Below, one piece after another: positions 1 to 4,977 of a stretch of 7,263 nt of DNA. The DNA is from SVKR01 sp963605115 (GTDB taxonomy: Bacteria > Bacillota > Clostridia > Oscillospirales > Oscillospiraceae): assembly GCA_963605115.1 (NCBI GenBank), contig CAVCTM010000105.1, positions 1 to 7,263 of the forward strand, read 5' to 3'. A model generated the notes under the pieces. It saw only the letters and a program-made list of their open reading frames with translations, ran no database searches and was not told the origin of the DNA. The first letter of the stretch is position 1. Each line of letters opens with the position of its first letter. A program made the position numbers and the translations under genes.

Positions 1-55
1 ATAATAAACCCCTCCTAAGGGTTAGTTGTGAGTTCGATTCTCGCAGGGGGTGCCA
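1..55 (+). tRNA. tRNA-Arg (anticodon CCT), 3' part only
   Basis: This is the 3' portion of a tRNA cut by the left window edge. The anticodon arm is at 7-23: stem AACCC/GGGTT around the seven-base loop CTCCTAA. The anticodon is therefore CCT at 14-16, which reads the arginine codon AGG. The T arm is at 28-44, with stem GTGAG/CTCGC (one G-T pair) around the loop TTCGATT. The 3' acceptor strand is at 45-51, followed by discriminator G52 and an encoded CCA at 53-55. The D arm and the 5' acceptor strand lie outside the window, so the full cloverleaf cannot be checked. Identity rests on the anticodon and could only be upset by unusual anticodon modification. Confidence 0.93.
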
Positions 56-58
56 TGC

Positions 59-97
59 AAAAAAACCGGAGAGTCCTTTGGACTCTCCGGTTTTTTT
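59..97. terminator. Bidirectional intrinsic terminator
   Basis: A perfect 18-bp hairpin with loop TTT at 77-79. The core stem at 66-76 pairs with 80-90 and is extended by A59-A65 pairing with T91-T97. Read rightwards, the stem ends in a run of seven T followed by more T, ending the tRNA-Arg transcript. Read leftwards, the A run becomes a U tract and ends the convergent MFS transporter transcript. The transporter stop codon (96-98) overlaps the T run, so one element closes both units. Confidence 0.93.
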
Positions 98-1280
98 ATT
101 TTTCCACTTTTTGTAAAAGCTTTGCCATGACCGCAACGGCGGCGGCAGCGAGGGCGGCGGTGGCGGCGCCGACCACGAAGGCGGCGGTGTAGCCGCCGGT
201 CGCGGCGCGCAGGGCGCTCGACAGTGCGTTGAAGGTCACGGACGAGATGCCGAGGGCGAGCATGATGATGCCGTAATTGCTGCCGGTATAGCGCGGACCG
301 AAAAAGTCCGTTGTCGCGGCGGGGTTGATGGCGGCGGGACCGCCGAAGGCAAAGGCGGCGAGCAGCACGAGACCGAAATAAGCCGCGCCCCCGGCGGCGA
401 TGAGGCCGAGCGCCGCGGCTGCCGTCACGCCGCAGAGCAGCGCGAGCGTCCGCAGTCTGCCGAGCCGGTCGGAGAGCGAGCTCATCAGCAGCCGCCCCGC
501 GGCGTTCGCGAGTCCCGTGAGCGAGACGCAGAGCGTCGCAGCCCCGGCGGTGAGCCCGCGCTCCAGACCGAGGCTCTTGATGAGCGGGGTCAGCATGTTC
601 CATGTTCCGTTATAGAAAAAGCAGCTTAAAAACAGCAGCCAGAACGGAAGGCGGCGCACCGCCTGCCCCGGCGTGAGCGAGCCGTCCGGCTCCGCTGCGG
701 CGGCGGGCTGCGCCTCCGGCACGCGGATGAGCAGGCAGGCGCAGACGCCGACGGCGAGGAACACCGCGCCCAAGATCCGCAGTGTTGCGGGCAGCCCCAG
801 CGCCGCGAGCAGCCGGGACGCCAGCGGCGCGAACACGACCGTGGAGAGTCCGAAGGTGCTCGCCGCGAGCCCCGTGGCGAAGCCGCGCCTGCCGGGGAAC
901 CAGCGCTGGACGCAGCAGAGCATCGGACCGTAAGCCAGCCCGCTGGAAAAGCCCGCGACGAGGCAGTAAGAGAAATAGAAAAGTCCGATCGGCGCGCCGG
1001 GACGCCAGAGCGACGAGAGCAGCACGCCCGCGCCGAACAGCGGCACGCCGACGAACGCCACGCGCCGCGGACCGACCCGGTCCTGCCACGCGCCGCCGGC
1101 GAGGTTGCCGAAGCAGAAGCAGAAGAGCATCAGCGCCGACACGAGGTCGACCGCGGCGGCGCTCCAGCCGAAATAGTCGATCGTGCTCTGGCGGAACACG
1201 CTCCAGACATACAGGATCCCGGCGCAAAGCTGCACCGCGAGACACCCGGCGACCGCCGGGAGCTTTCCCTTCTGCTTCAT
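96..1280 (-). CDS. MFS transporter, OFA (oxalate/formate antiporter-like) family
   Basis: A 394-residue membrane protein of normal MFS length, probably with 12 transmembrane helices. It transports a small solute, probably a carboxylate, across the cytoplasmic membrane. Visible family marks are the MFS loop motif around DRVGPRR (67-73) and its second-half counterpart SDRLGRLR (270-277). OFA-type stretches are SGLAYGPMLCCVQRWFPGRR (113-132) and FFGPRYTGSNYGI (326-338). The OFA family includes oxalate/formate exchangers and lactate or other monocarboxylate carriers, so the substrate is not determined. The gene starts 31 bases after the end of folT, with a modest AAGGAAAG ribosome site upstream, and is probably co-transcribed with folT behind the THF riboswitch. 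A formate-related or folate-related cargo is therefore plausible but is inference from neighbours. The transcript ends at the shared terminator, which overlaps the stop codon. Confidence 0.88.
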   Translation of the reverse strand: MKQKGKLPAVAGCLAVQLCAGILYVWSVFRQSTIDYFGWSAAAVDLVSALMLFCFCFGNLAGGAWQDRVGPRRVAFVGVPLFGAGVLLSSLWRPGAPIGLFYFSYCLVAGFSSGLAYGPMLCCVQRWFPGRRGFATGLAASTFGLSTVVFAPLASRLLAALGLPATLRILGAVFLAVGVCACLLIRVPEAQPAAAAEPDGSLTPGQAVRRLPFWLLFLSCFFYNGTWNMLTPLIKSLGLERGLTAGAATLCVSLTGLANAAGRLLMSSLSDRLGRLRTLALLCGVTAAAALGLIAAGGAAYFGLVLLAAFAFGGPAAINPAATTDFFGPRYTGSNYGIIMLALGISSVTFNALSSALRAATGGYTAAFVVGAATAALAAAAVAVMAKLLQKVEK

Positions 1281-1311
1281 AGCTTTGTTTCTTTCCTTTC
1301 TCTTTTTCGGT

Positions 1312-1845
1312 TTATTTTTTCAGCATCCTGCGCAGCGCCCGCAGGATGGGCGGCAGCACGGCGGAAAACGCCGCAGCCGTGGCGATGCCGGTGACGATGC
1401 GGACGGCGAGGGAGCCGAAGACGAGGGCTTTGGAGTAATAGTGGAAAATTTTGGCGTCCGCGTAGAGCGCGAGCGTGTTGAGCCCCGTGACGAGCAGGGC
1501 GCTCGCCGCCGTGATGAGCAGCAGCTCGCGAAAGCGCAGCTCCCGGTCGCGGCGGCGCGCGCCGTAAAGCCCGACGACGAGCCCGCTCAGCGCGTGGGGC
1601 AATATCCAGAGCGGCGTCGTCACCGTGAGCCCGTAGCCCCCGGCGAGCTGGCTCAAAAAGCTGCCGAGCAGCCCGATCAGGAGCCCGTCCGCGGGACCGA
1701 ACAGCAGCGCGCCGATCAGGATCGGCAGCGCCTCGAACGTGATCTTCAGGTTGGCGAGCTTCAGCGTCGCCCACGTGCCGAGCACGAAGTAGATCGCGAT
1801 GAGCAGGGCGTTGAAAACAAGCCTGCGCGCATTTGTTTTTTTCAT
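1312..1845 (-). CDS. folT: Folate ECF transporter S component (FolT family)
   Basis: A 177-residue, strongly hydrophobic protein with about six membrane helices, the usual size for an ECF S component. In this family the protein binds folate with high affinity and is driven by a shared EcfA-EcfA'-EcfT module, which is not encoded in this window. The N-terminal stretch RRLVFNALLIAIYFVLG (7-23) looks like the first S-component helix. NLKITFEALPILIGALLFGP (32-51) is the typical FolT-like pattern leading into a small-residue-rich loop and helix. The assignment to folate rather than another vitamin is strengthened by the THF riboswitch directly upstream. The start is fixed by AGGAG at 1852-1856, six bases before the ATG. 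That site is inside a 14-bp hairpin, so translation is likely under riboswitch control. The OFA-family MFS gene follows after 31 bases. Confidence 0.9.
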   Translation of the reverse strand: MKKTNARRLVFNALLIAIYFVLGTWATLKLANLKITFEALPILIGALLFGPADGLLIGLLGSFLSQLAGGYGLTVTTPLWILPHALSGLVVGLYGARRRDRELRFRELLLITAASALLVTGLNTLALYADAKIFHYYSKALVFGSLAVRIVTGIATAAAFSAVLPPILRALRRMLKK

Positions 1846-1850
1846 AAAAA

Positions 1851-1903
1851 TCTCCTTTCATGGCGCAGTGCCACGAAAGGAGACGCGATCGTCCCTTTGG
1901 TGG
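1851..1903 (-). promoter_or_regulatory. folT riboswitch expression platform: ribosome-site sequester and anti-sequester hairpins
   Basis: Two hairpins that cannot coexist follow the aptamer. The sequester pairs 1870-1883 with 1851-1864 (14 bp, one G-U, five-base loop ACTGC) and buries the AAAGGAGA ribosome site of folT. The alternative pairs 1890-1903 with 1871-1885 (13 bp, one C-C mismatch, one bulged U, loop ATCG) and would free the ribosome site. Two further pairs, G1904-C1870 and U1905-A1869, would extend the alternative into the 3' strand of aptamer stem P1. Ligand-stabilised P1 would therefore disfavour it. Neither hairpin is followed by a U tract, so control is probably translational. 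The direction (ligand gives OFF) is inferred. Confidence 0.82.
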
Positions 1904-1999
1904 CAGCGGATGCGGAACCGTAACCGCGGGGCTCATTCCCCTTCGTCCGGAGGACAACTTCCCATCCCTCCGGCACTTTACGCTGCGGTTCCTACTCTG
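1904..1999 (-). promoter_or_regulatory. Tetrahydrofolate (THF) riboswitch aptamer upstream of folT
   Basis: The leader read on the minus strand matches the architecture and conserved segments of the THF (folT-type) riboswitch: CAGAGTAGG at the 5' side, AAAGTG before the first inner hairpin, and CCGCATCCGCTG at the 3' side. Stems can be drawn: P2 from 1986-1992 with 1914-1920 (7 bp); P3 from 1967-1973 with 1947-1953 (7 bp); a GGGG/CCCC hairpin from 1938-1941 with 1928-1931; and a short P1 from 1997-1999 with 1904-1906. The stem lengths come from hand pairing. In the known class the ligand is a reduced folate and the switch turns folate uptake or synthesis genes off. The location directly before folT fits this. 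Confidence 0.92.
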
Positions 2000-2017
2000 T
2001 CATTCCTATATCATTAT

Positions 2018-2050
2018 CAGCCCGGAGAAGGCGGAGCCTTCTCCGGACTG
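2018..2050 (-). other. Strong hairpin between the FNT gene and the THF riboswitch
   Basis: A perfect 11-bp stem pairs 2022-2032 with 2036-2046 around a three-base loop. On the minus strand it extends to 15 bp through 2018-2021 with 2047-2050, including one U-G pair. It lies 7 bases beyond the FNT stop codon, in the place of a terminator for fchA-folD-FNT, but the minus-strand RNA after it (GCUGAUAAUGAUAUAGG) has no U tract. The seven-base T run at 2053-2059 follows the hairpin only when read rightwards, where no gene is seen upstream. It may be a 3'-end stabilising structure or a weak terminator. A possible -10 box for folT, GATAAT at 2013-2018, abuts it, but no good -35 was found. Confidence 0.6.
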
Positions 2051-2057
2051 GATTTTT

Positions 2058-2684
2058 TTACCGTCCCTTCTCCAGCCAGCCGCGCGCGAGGGGCAGCAGG
2101 ACGCCGCCCACGGCGTTTCCGGCTGTCATGAGCAGCAGATAGCCGAGCGTCCGGAGACTCCAGACGCCGGCGGCTGTGAAATAGTACATGTTCGCGACGC
2201 AGTGCTCAAAGCCGCAGAGGATGAACACCGTGACGCCAAAAAAGAGCGCGAGGTATTTCCCCAGCTCGTGGGGATTGTTCGCAAAGCCGTCCACGGCGAT
2301 ATAGATGAGCACGTTGCAGAGCACGGCGAGCAGGAACACGCTGCCCGGCGTATCGCCGAGCTTGGCGGCGCAGACGGTCTCCGCCGCGGCTTGCAGCGCG
2401 GGACCGATGCGCGTCGCGCGCTCGATGAGCGCAACGAGCGCGGTCCCGGCGAGGTTGCCGAGCCAGATGACCGGCAGCGCCGCCGCGTAAGCCCCGCCGC
2501 GCCGGAACACATAGCAGACGCGCCCCGTGAAGAGCGAAAAGCCGCAGGTACAGATCGTGAAGAGCCCGACGGTGAACAGCAGCGCACCGGCGAGGCGGCT
2601 CTCCGTCAGCAGGAACACCGTTCCGCCGAGGGCGATGCAGGCTCCGGCGAGAGAGCCGGAGACAAAGGTCCGCAGCGTTTTCAT
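2058..2684 (-). CDS. Formate/nitrite transporter (FNT) family channel, short form
   Basis: A 208-residue integral membrane protein of the FNT family, whose members form pentamers of six-helix channels for formate, nitrite or hydrosulfide. Seen directly: LFTG at 51-54, matching the omega-loop region that carries Thr91 in E. coli FocA; GNLAG (76-80); CNVLIYIAV (123-131); and the signature CGFEHCVANM (157-166). The signature contains His161, the counterpart of the channel histidine of FocA. It is clearly shorter than FocA-type proteins (about 260-290 residues). It begins almost at the first membrane helix and has short linkers. The start codon overlaps the folD stop codon (ATGA), so the two are translationally coupled. 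With fchA and folD upstream, formate is the likeliest cargo, but nitrite or hydrosulfide cannot be excluded from sequence. Confidence 0.9.
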   Translation of the reverse strand: MKTLRTFVSGSLAGACIALGGTVFLLTESRLAGALLFTVGLFTICTCGFSLFTGRVCYVFRRGGAYAAALPVIWLGNLAGTALVALIERATRIGPALQAAAETVCAAKLGDTPGSVFLLAVLCNVLIYIAVDGFANNPHELGKYLALFFGVTVFILCGFEHCVANMYYFTAAGVWSLRTLGYLLLMTAGNAVGGVLLPLARGWLEKGR

Positions 2685-3532
2685 GCCCTGCGCTCCGCCG
2701 CCTCGACCACGTGGCGCACGAGCACCGCCGTCGTCACCGCGCCGACGCCGCCGGGGACCGGCGTGAGGGCGGAGACGACGGGCTCCGTCTCGTCAAAGCG
2801 CACGTCGCCGCAGAGTCTGCCCAGTGCCTCGTTCCAGTGGATGCCGACGTCCACGACCGTCTGTCCGGGGCGGAAGCAGTCCGCCCCGAAATGCGCCATC
2901 TGCCCGGCGCAGACGACCACGATGTCCGCCTCCCGCATCACGGCGGGAAGGTCGGGGGTCTTGGAGTGGCAGAGCGTCACGGTCGCGTCCCGCGCGAGCA
3001 GGAGCATCGCGGCGGGTCTGCCCACGACGAGGCTGCGCCCCACGACCGCGGCGCGGCGCCCGGCGCAGGAAACGCCGTAATGGTCCAGAATTTCCGCCGC
3101 GGCGCGCGCCGTGCAGGGCGGGAAGCCGAGCCGCGCGCCGGTGAACACCCCGGCGAGGGAGCCGTCCGTGCAGCCGTCCACGTCCTTTTCCGGCACGATG
3201 GCGCAGCGCGCGCGCTCGTTGTCGAGCCGCTCCGGAAGCGGGCGCAGCAGCAAAATGCCGTGGACGCCCTCGTCCCGGTTCAGCGCGTCGAGCGCGGCAT
3301 AAAACGTGGGCGCGTCGACATTTTCATCGAGCGCGGCGCAGCGCGTCTCCACGCCGACCTGCGTGCAGCGCTTCACCGCGCCGCGCTCATAGCTGAGGTC
3401 GTCCTCCCGCGCGCCGACGCGCAGGATCGCGAGCGTCGGCACCACACCGCGAGAGCGCAGCGCGGCGGCGCGCGCCGCCGTCTCCTCGTTCAGCGCCGCC
3501 GCGACGGGCGCGCCCTTCAAAAGCTCAGCCAT
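2681..3532 (-). CDS. folD: Methylene-THF dehydrogenase (FolD), probably lacking cyclohydrolase activity
   Basis: A 283-residue FolD-family protein of normal length, with an N-terminal catalytic domain and a C-terminal Rossmann domain. Seen directly: PEKDVDG (114-120), the nucleotide-binding stretch VVGRSLVVGRPAAMLLL (163-179), TVTLCHSKT (184-192) and TPVPGGVGAVT (257-267). It should oxidise 5,10-methylene-THF to methenyl-THF with NAD(P)+, in the cytoplasm. The usual YxxxK motif reads Y48-ERG-A52, so the lysine required for the cyclohydrolase half-reaction is absent. The usual VQLPLP reads LLRPLP, so the partnering glutamine is Leu96. Loss of cyclohydrolase is therefore inferred, to be complemented by FchA upstream. 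The chosen start has AAGGAG seven bases upstream and overlaps the fchA end by 8 bases. An in-frame ATG further upstream (3613) lies deep inside fchA and was rejected. Confidence 0.94.
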   Translation of the reverse strand: MAELLKGAPVAAALNEETAARAAALRSRGVVPTLAILRVGAREDDLSYERGAVKRCTQVGVETRCAALDENVDAPTFYAALDALNRDEGVHGILLLRPLPERLDNERARCAIVPEKDVDGCTDGSLAGVFTGARLGFPPCTARAAAEILDHYGVSCAGRRAAVVGRSLVVGRPAAMLLLARDATVTLCHSKTPDLPAVMREADIVVVCAGQMAHFGADCFRPGQTVVDVGIHWNEALGRLCGDVRFDETEPVVSALTPVPGGVGAVTTAVLVRHVVEAAERRA

Positions 3533-4148
3533 TGGGATTCTCCTTGTAATAGTCTTCAAAAATCCGGTCCGCCAGCGGGCAGAACGCCGCGAGCAGCGCA
3601 TCCGCGCGCGCATCGAGCGCCGCGGCGCAGTCCCGGTCCCGCATCAGGCGGGTATTGACGCGCACGTTCGCCGCCGCCGCGCAGAGCGCGCCGCGGGCGA
3701 TCGCCGCACCGCTCGCCGCGTCCGAGACGGCGAGGACACTGCCCTTATCCAGCAGCTCGCGCTGCATTTCGATCACTGCGGCGCAGTGCTCCGCGATGCG
3801 CAGCGGCACGGCGGCGGCGTCGCGCAGGCAGCACTCCATCGTCTCCGCGCGCCCCGGCGCGTCCTTCGGCAGCGCGTAAGCCGCCGCGAGCGGCAGAAAC
3901 GCCGCCGCGTCCGCGTCCACGCATTCGAGCAGCGCAGCGCGCAGCGCCTCCGCCCGCCCGGTAAGGCGCCGGATGTCCGTCTCCACGGCGGCGTATTTCT
4001 TCTTCCCCGCCGTCAGCGCGCAGACCATGCCGCCGAGCGCGGCAGCCAATGCCCCGGCGAGCGCGGCAGCCCCGCCGCCCCCCGGCGCCGCCGCGGAGGA
4101 GGCGAGCTTTTCCGTAAAGTCCCTGCCGGAGCAGTCGATCAGTGCCAT
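3525..4148 (-). CDS. fchA: Methenyl-THF cyclohydrolase / formimidoyl-THF cyclodeaminase family protein
   Basis: A 207-residue protein of the FTCD C-terminal (cyclodeaminase/cyclohydrolase) family. Free-standing members act on methenyl-THF (to 10-formyl-THF) or formimino-THF. Seen directly: the family N-terminal pattern FTEKLASSAAAPGGGGAAAL (11-30), then an alanine-rich helix ending MVCALTAGKKKYA (41-53), and a mostly alpha-helical remainder, as expected. The start was set by GGGAG seven bases upstream of the ATG and by family alignment; a longer frame beginning 13 codons earlier would start within the promoter. It is the first gene of fchA-folD-FNT and overlaps folD by 8 bases. Because the adjacent FolD lacks its cyclohydrolase residues, the methenyl-THF cyclohydrolase role is favoured over histidine degradation; no hut genes are visible here. 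That choice is inference. Confidence 0.9.
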   Translation of the reverse strand: MALIDCSGRDFTEKLASSAAAPGGGGAAALAGALAAALGGMVCALTAGKKKYAAVETDIRRLTGRAEALRAALLECVDADAAAFLPLAAAYALPKDAPGRAETMECCLRDAAAVPLRIAEHCAAVIEMQRELLDKGSVLAVSDAASGAAIARGALCAAAANVRVNTRLMRDRDCAAALDARADALLAAFCPLADRIFEDYYKENPNG

Positions 4149-4177
4149 AGCGTTTCTCCCGTTTTCGCGTTTTTTCC

Positions 4178-4186
4178 AGTATAGCA
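4178..4186 (-). promoter_or_regulatory. Extended -10 promoter for fchA-folD-FNT
   Basis: On the minus strand TGCTATACT forms an extended -10 element (TG, one base, then TATACT with 5 of 6 consensus bases). It lies about 30 bases upstream of the fchA start codon, giving a short leader of roughly 22 bases. The 17-base-spaced -35 position (TTCCCT) is poor, which is usual when the TG extension is present. The preceding flavoprotein gene on the same strand ends at 4221 with no visible terminator, so read-through from it is also possible. Confidence 0.6.
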
Positions 4187-4220
4187 CGCCGCGCCCCCGG
4201 AGGGAAGCATCGTTTTCTTT

Positions 4221-4838
4221 TTATCGAATGAAATTCGTGCCGATGCGCTTCTCCTTCTCAGGCAGCCCGAACTTTTCCTTCCCCAGCGCGATGCTCTTCA
4301 CGAGGAAGCCGACGTTCCGCGCGAGGGCGCGCATGGTCTGCATCCCCTCGCCGTCCCCGGCGGCTTCGCCGGGGGCAGCGCCGTGGACGGAGTTCCAGTA
4401 CTGGCTGGAGGCGACGGGCATGCCGGAGATGGTGAAATACTTGTTGAGCCGGTCGAACGCCGCGCTCGCGCCCCCGCGCCGGCAGACGGCGACCGCCGCG
4501 CCGACCTTCATCGTCTTGTCGAAGGGCGTGGAGTAAAAAAGCCGGTCGAGCAGCGCCGTCAGCGTTGCGTTCGCGGAGGCGTAATACACCGGAGTGCCGA
4601 CGATGAGCGCGTCCGCCGCTTCGAATTTCGGCGCGATGGCGTTCACCGCGTCGTCAAAGACGCATTTGCCGAGTCTGCGGCAGCCGCCGCAGGCGACGCA
4701 GCCGCGGATCGCCTCCGCGCCGATCTGGACCGTCTCGGTCTCAAAGCCCTCGGACTCGAACATGCGGGCCATCTCCGCGAGCGCCGCCGCTGTGTTGCCG
4801 TTTTTCCTCGGCGAGCCGTTGATGAGCAGGATCTTCAT
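4221..4838 (-). CDS. Iron-sulfur flavoprotein-like NAD(P)H-dependent FMN reductase
   Basis: A 205-residue flavodoxin-fold protein of the NADPH-dependent FMN reductase/iron-sulfur flavoprotein group. Seen directly: first strand and FMN-phosphate loop KILLINGSPRKNGNT (2-16); the compact cysteine motif C47-x2-C50-x2-C53-x5-C59, which in iron-sulfur flavoproteins holds a 4Fe-4S cluster; and GTPVYYASANATLTALLDR (81-99), the second flavin-contact segment and dimer helix. It probably passes electrons between a reduced carrier and an unknown acceptor, for example in oxygen or redox-stress defence; the actual partner is unknown. The start chosen places the glycine-rich loop at its normal distance from the N terminus, and an upstream frame of 27 more codons would run into the -10 box. 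It ends 72 bases before fchA on the same strand. A functional tie to folate metabolism is not shown. Confidence 0.87.
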   Translation of the reverse strand: MKILLINGSPRKNGNTAAALAEMARMFESEGFETETVQIGAEAIRGCVACGGCRRLGKCVFDDAVNAIAPKFEAADALIVGTPVYYASANATLTALLDRLFYSTPFDKTMKVGAAVAVCRRGGASAAFDRLNKYFTISGMPVASSQYWNSVHGAAPGEAAGDGEGMQTMRALARNVGFLVKSIALGKEKFGLPEKEKRIGTNFIR

Positions 4839-4875
4839 AGCTTTTCCAAGTCTCCCCTTCGTTCTTTTTTCGGAT

Positions 4876-4904
4876 ATTTTAGCCCAAACGCGCCGCTTTT
4901 GCAA
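4876..4904 (-). promoter_or_regulatory. Sigma-A-type promoter for the flavoprotein gene
   Basis: On the minus strand, -35 TTGCAA (4899-4904) and -10 TAAAAT (4876-4881) are separated by exactly 17 bases. The expected transcription start is near 4869, about 30 bases before the start codon at 4838. The -35 box is one arm of the palindrome at 4898-4920, shared with the divergent promoter. Confidence 0.7.
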
Positions 4905-4920
4905 GAGTCTTGCTTGCAAA
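4898..4920. promoter_or_regulatory. Nested palindrome over two divergent -35 boxes (candidate operator)
   Basis: TTTGCAAG (4898-4905) and CTTGCAAA (4913-4920) are perfect 8-base inverted repeats with a seven-base spacer. Inside them GCAAGAGTCTTGC (4901-4913) is a second perfect palindrome around G4907. The arms coincide with the -35 boxes of both divergent promoters, so a dimeric regulator bound here would block both. No regulator gene is present in the window and the family cannot be named. Confidence 0.55.
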
Positions 4921-4942
4921 CAAAGCCGTCAGCGGCTATAAT
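4914..4942 (+). promoter_or_regulatory. Sigma-A-type promoter for the pepT gene cluster
   Basis: -35 TTGCAA (4914-4919), a 17-base spacer and a perfect TATAAT (4937-4942). The predicted start is near 4949, about 29 bases before the first ATG at 4978. An AAGGAG ribosome site lies at 4961-4966, eleven bases before that ATG. Confidence 0.82.
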
Positions 4943-4977
4943 ATCAGGAGTAATTTTCAGAAGGAGCCGTAGAATTT

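Noticed and set aside
22..603. Minus-strand frame running across the tRNA, the terminator and the end of the MFS gene
   Set aside because: It crosses a tRNA and a terminator hairpin and is in another frame of a clear transporter gene. Its arginine-rich translation is not protein-like.
2022..2059. Rightward intrinsic terminator (hairpin followed by a T run at 2053-2059)
   Set aside because: No gene or promoter reading rightwards is visible upstream, and six bases separate the stem from the T run. The T run also encodes the end of the FNT gene on the other strand. I kept it only as a hairpin.
1860..3080. Long open frame on the plus strand opposite the riboswitch leader, FNT and folD
   Set aside because: It lies antisense to two clear family members, starts inside the folT leader hairpin and has an Arg/Ala/Glu-rich composition typical of the reverse strand of a G+C-rich gene. 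No motif is recognisable.
2711..3658. Long plus-strand frame opposite folD and the end of fchA
   Set aside because: An antisense shadow of high-GC codon use. It has no ribosome site of note and its composition is extremely Arg/Ala/His-rich.
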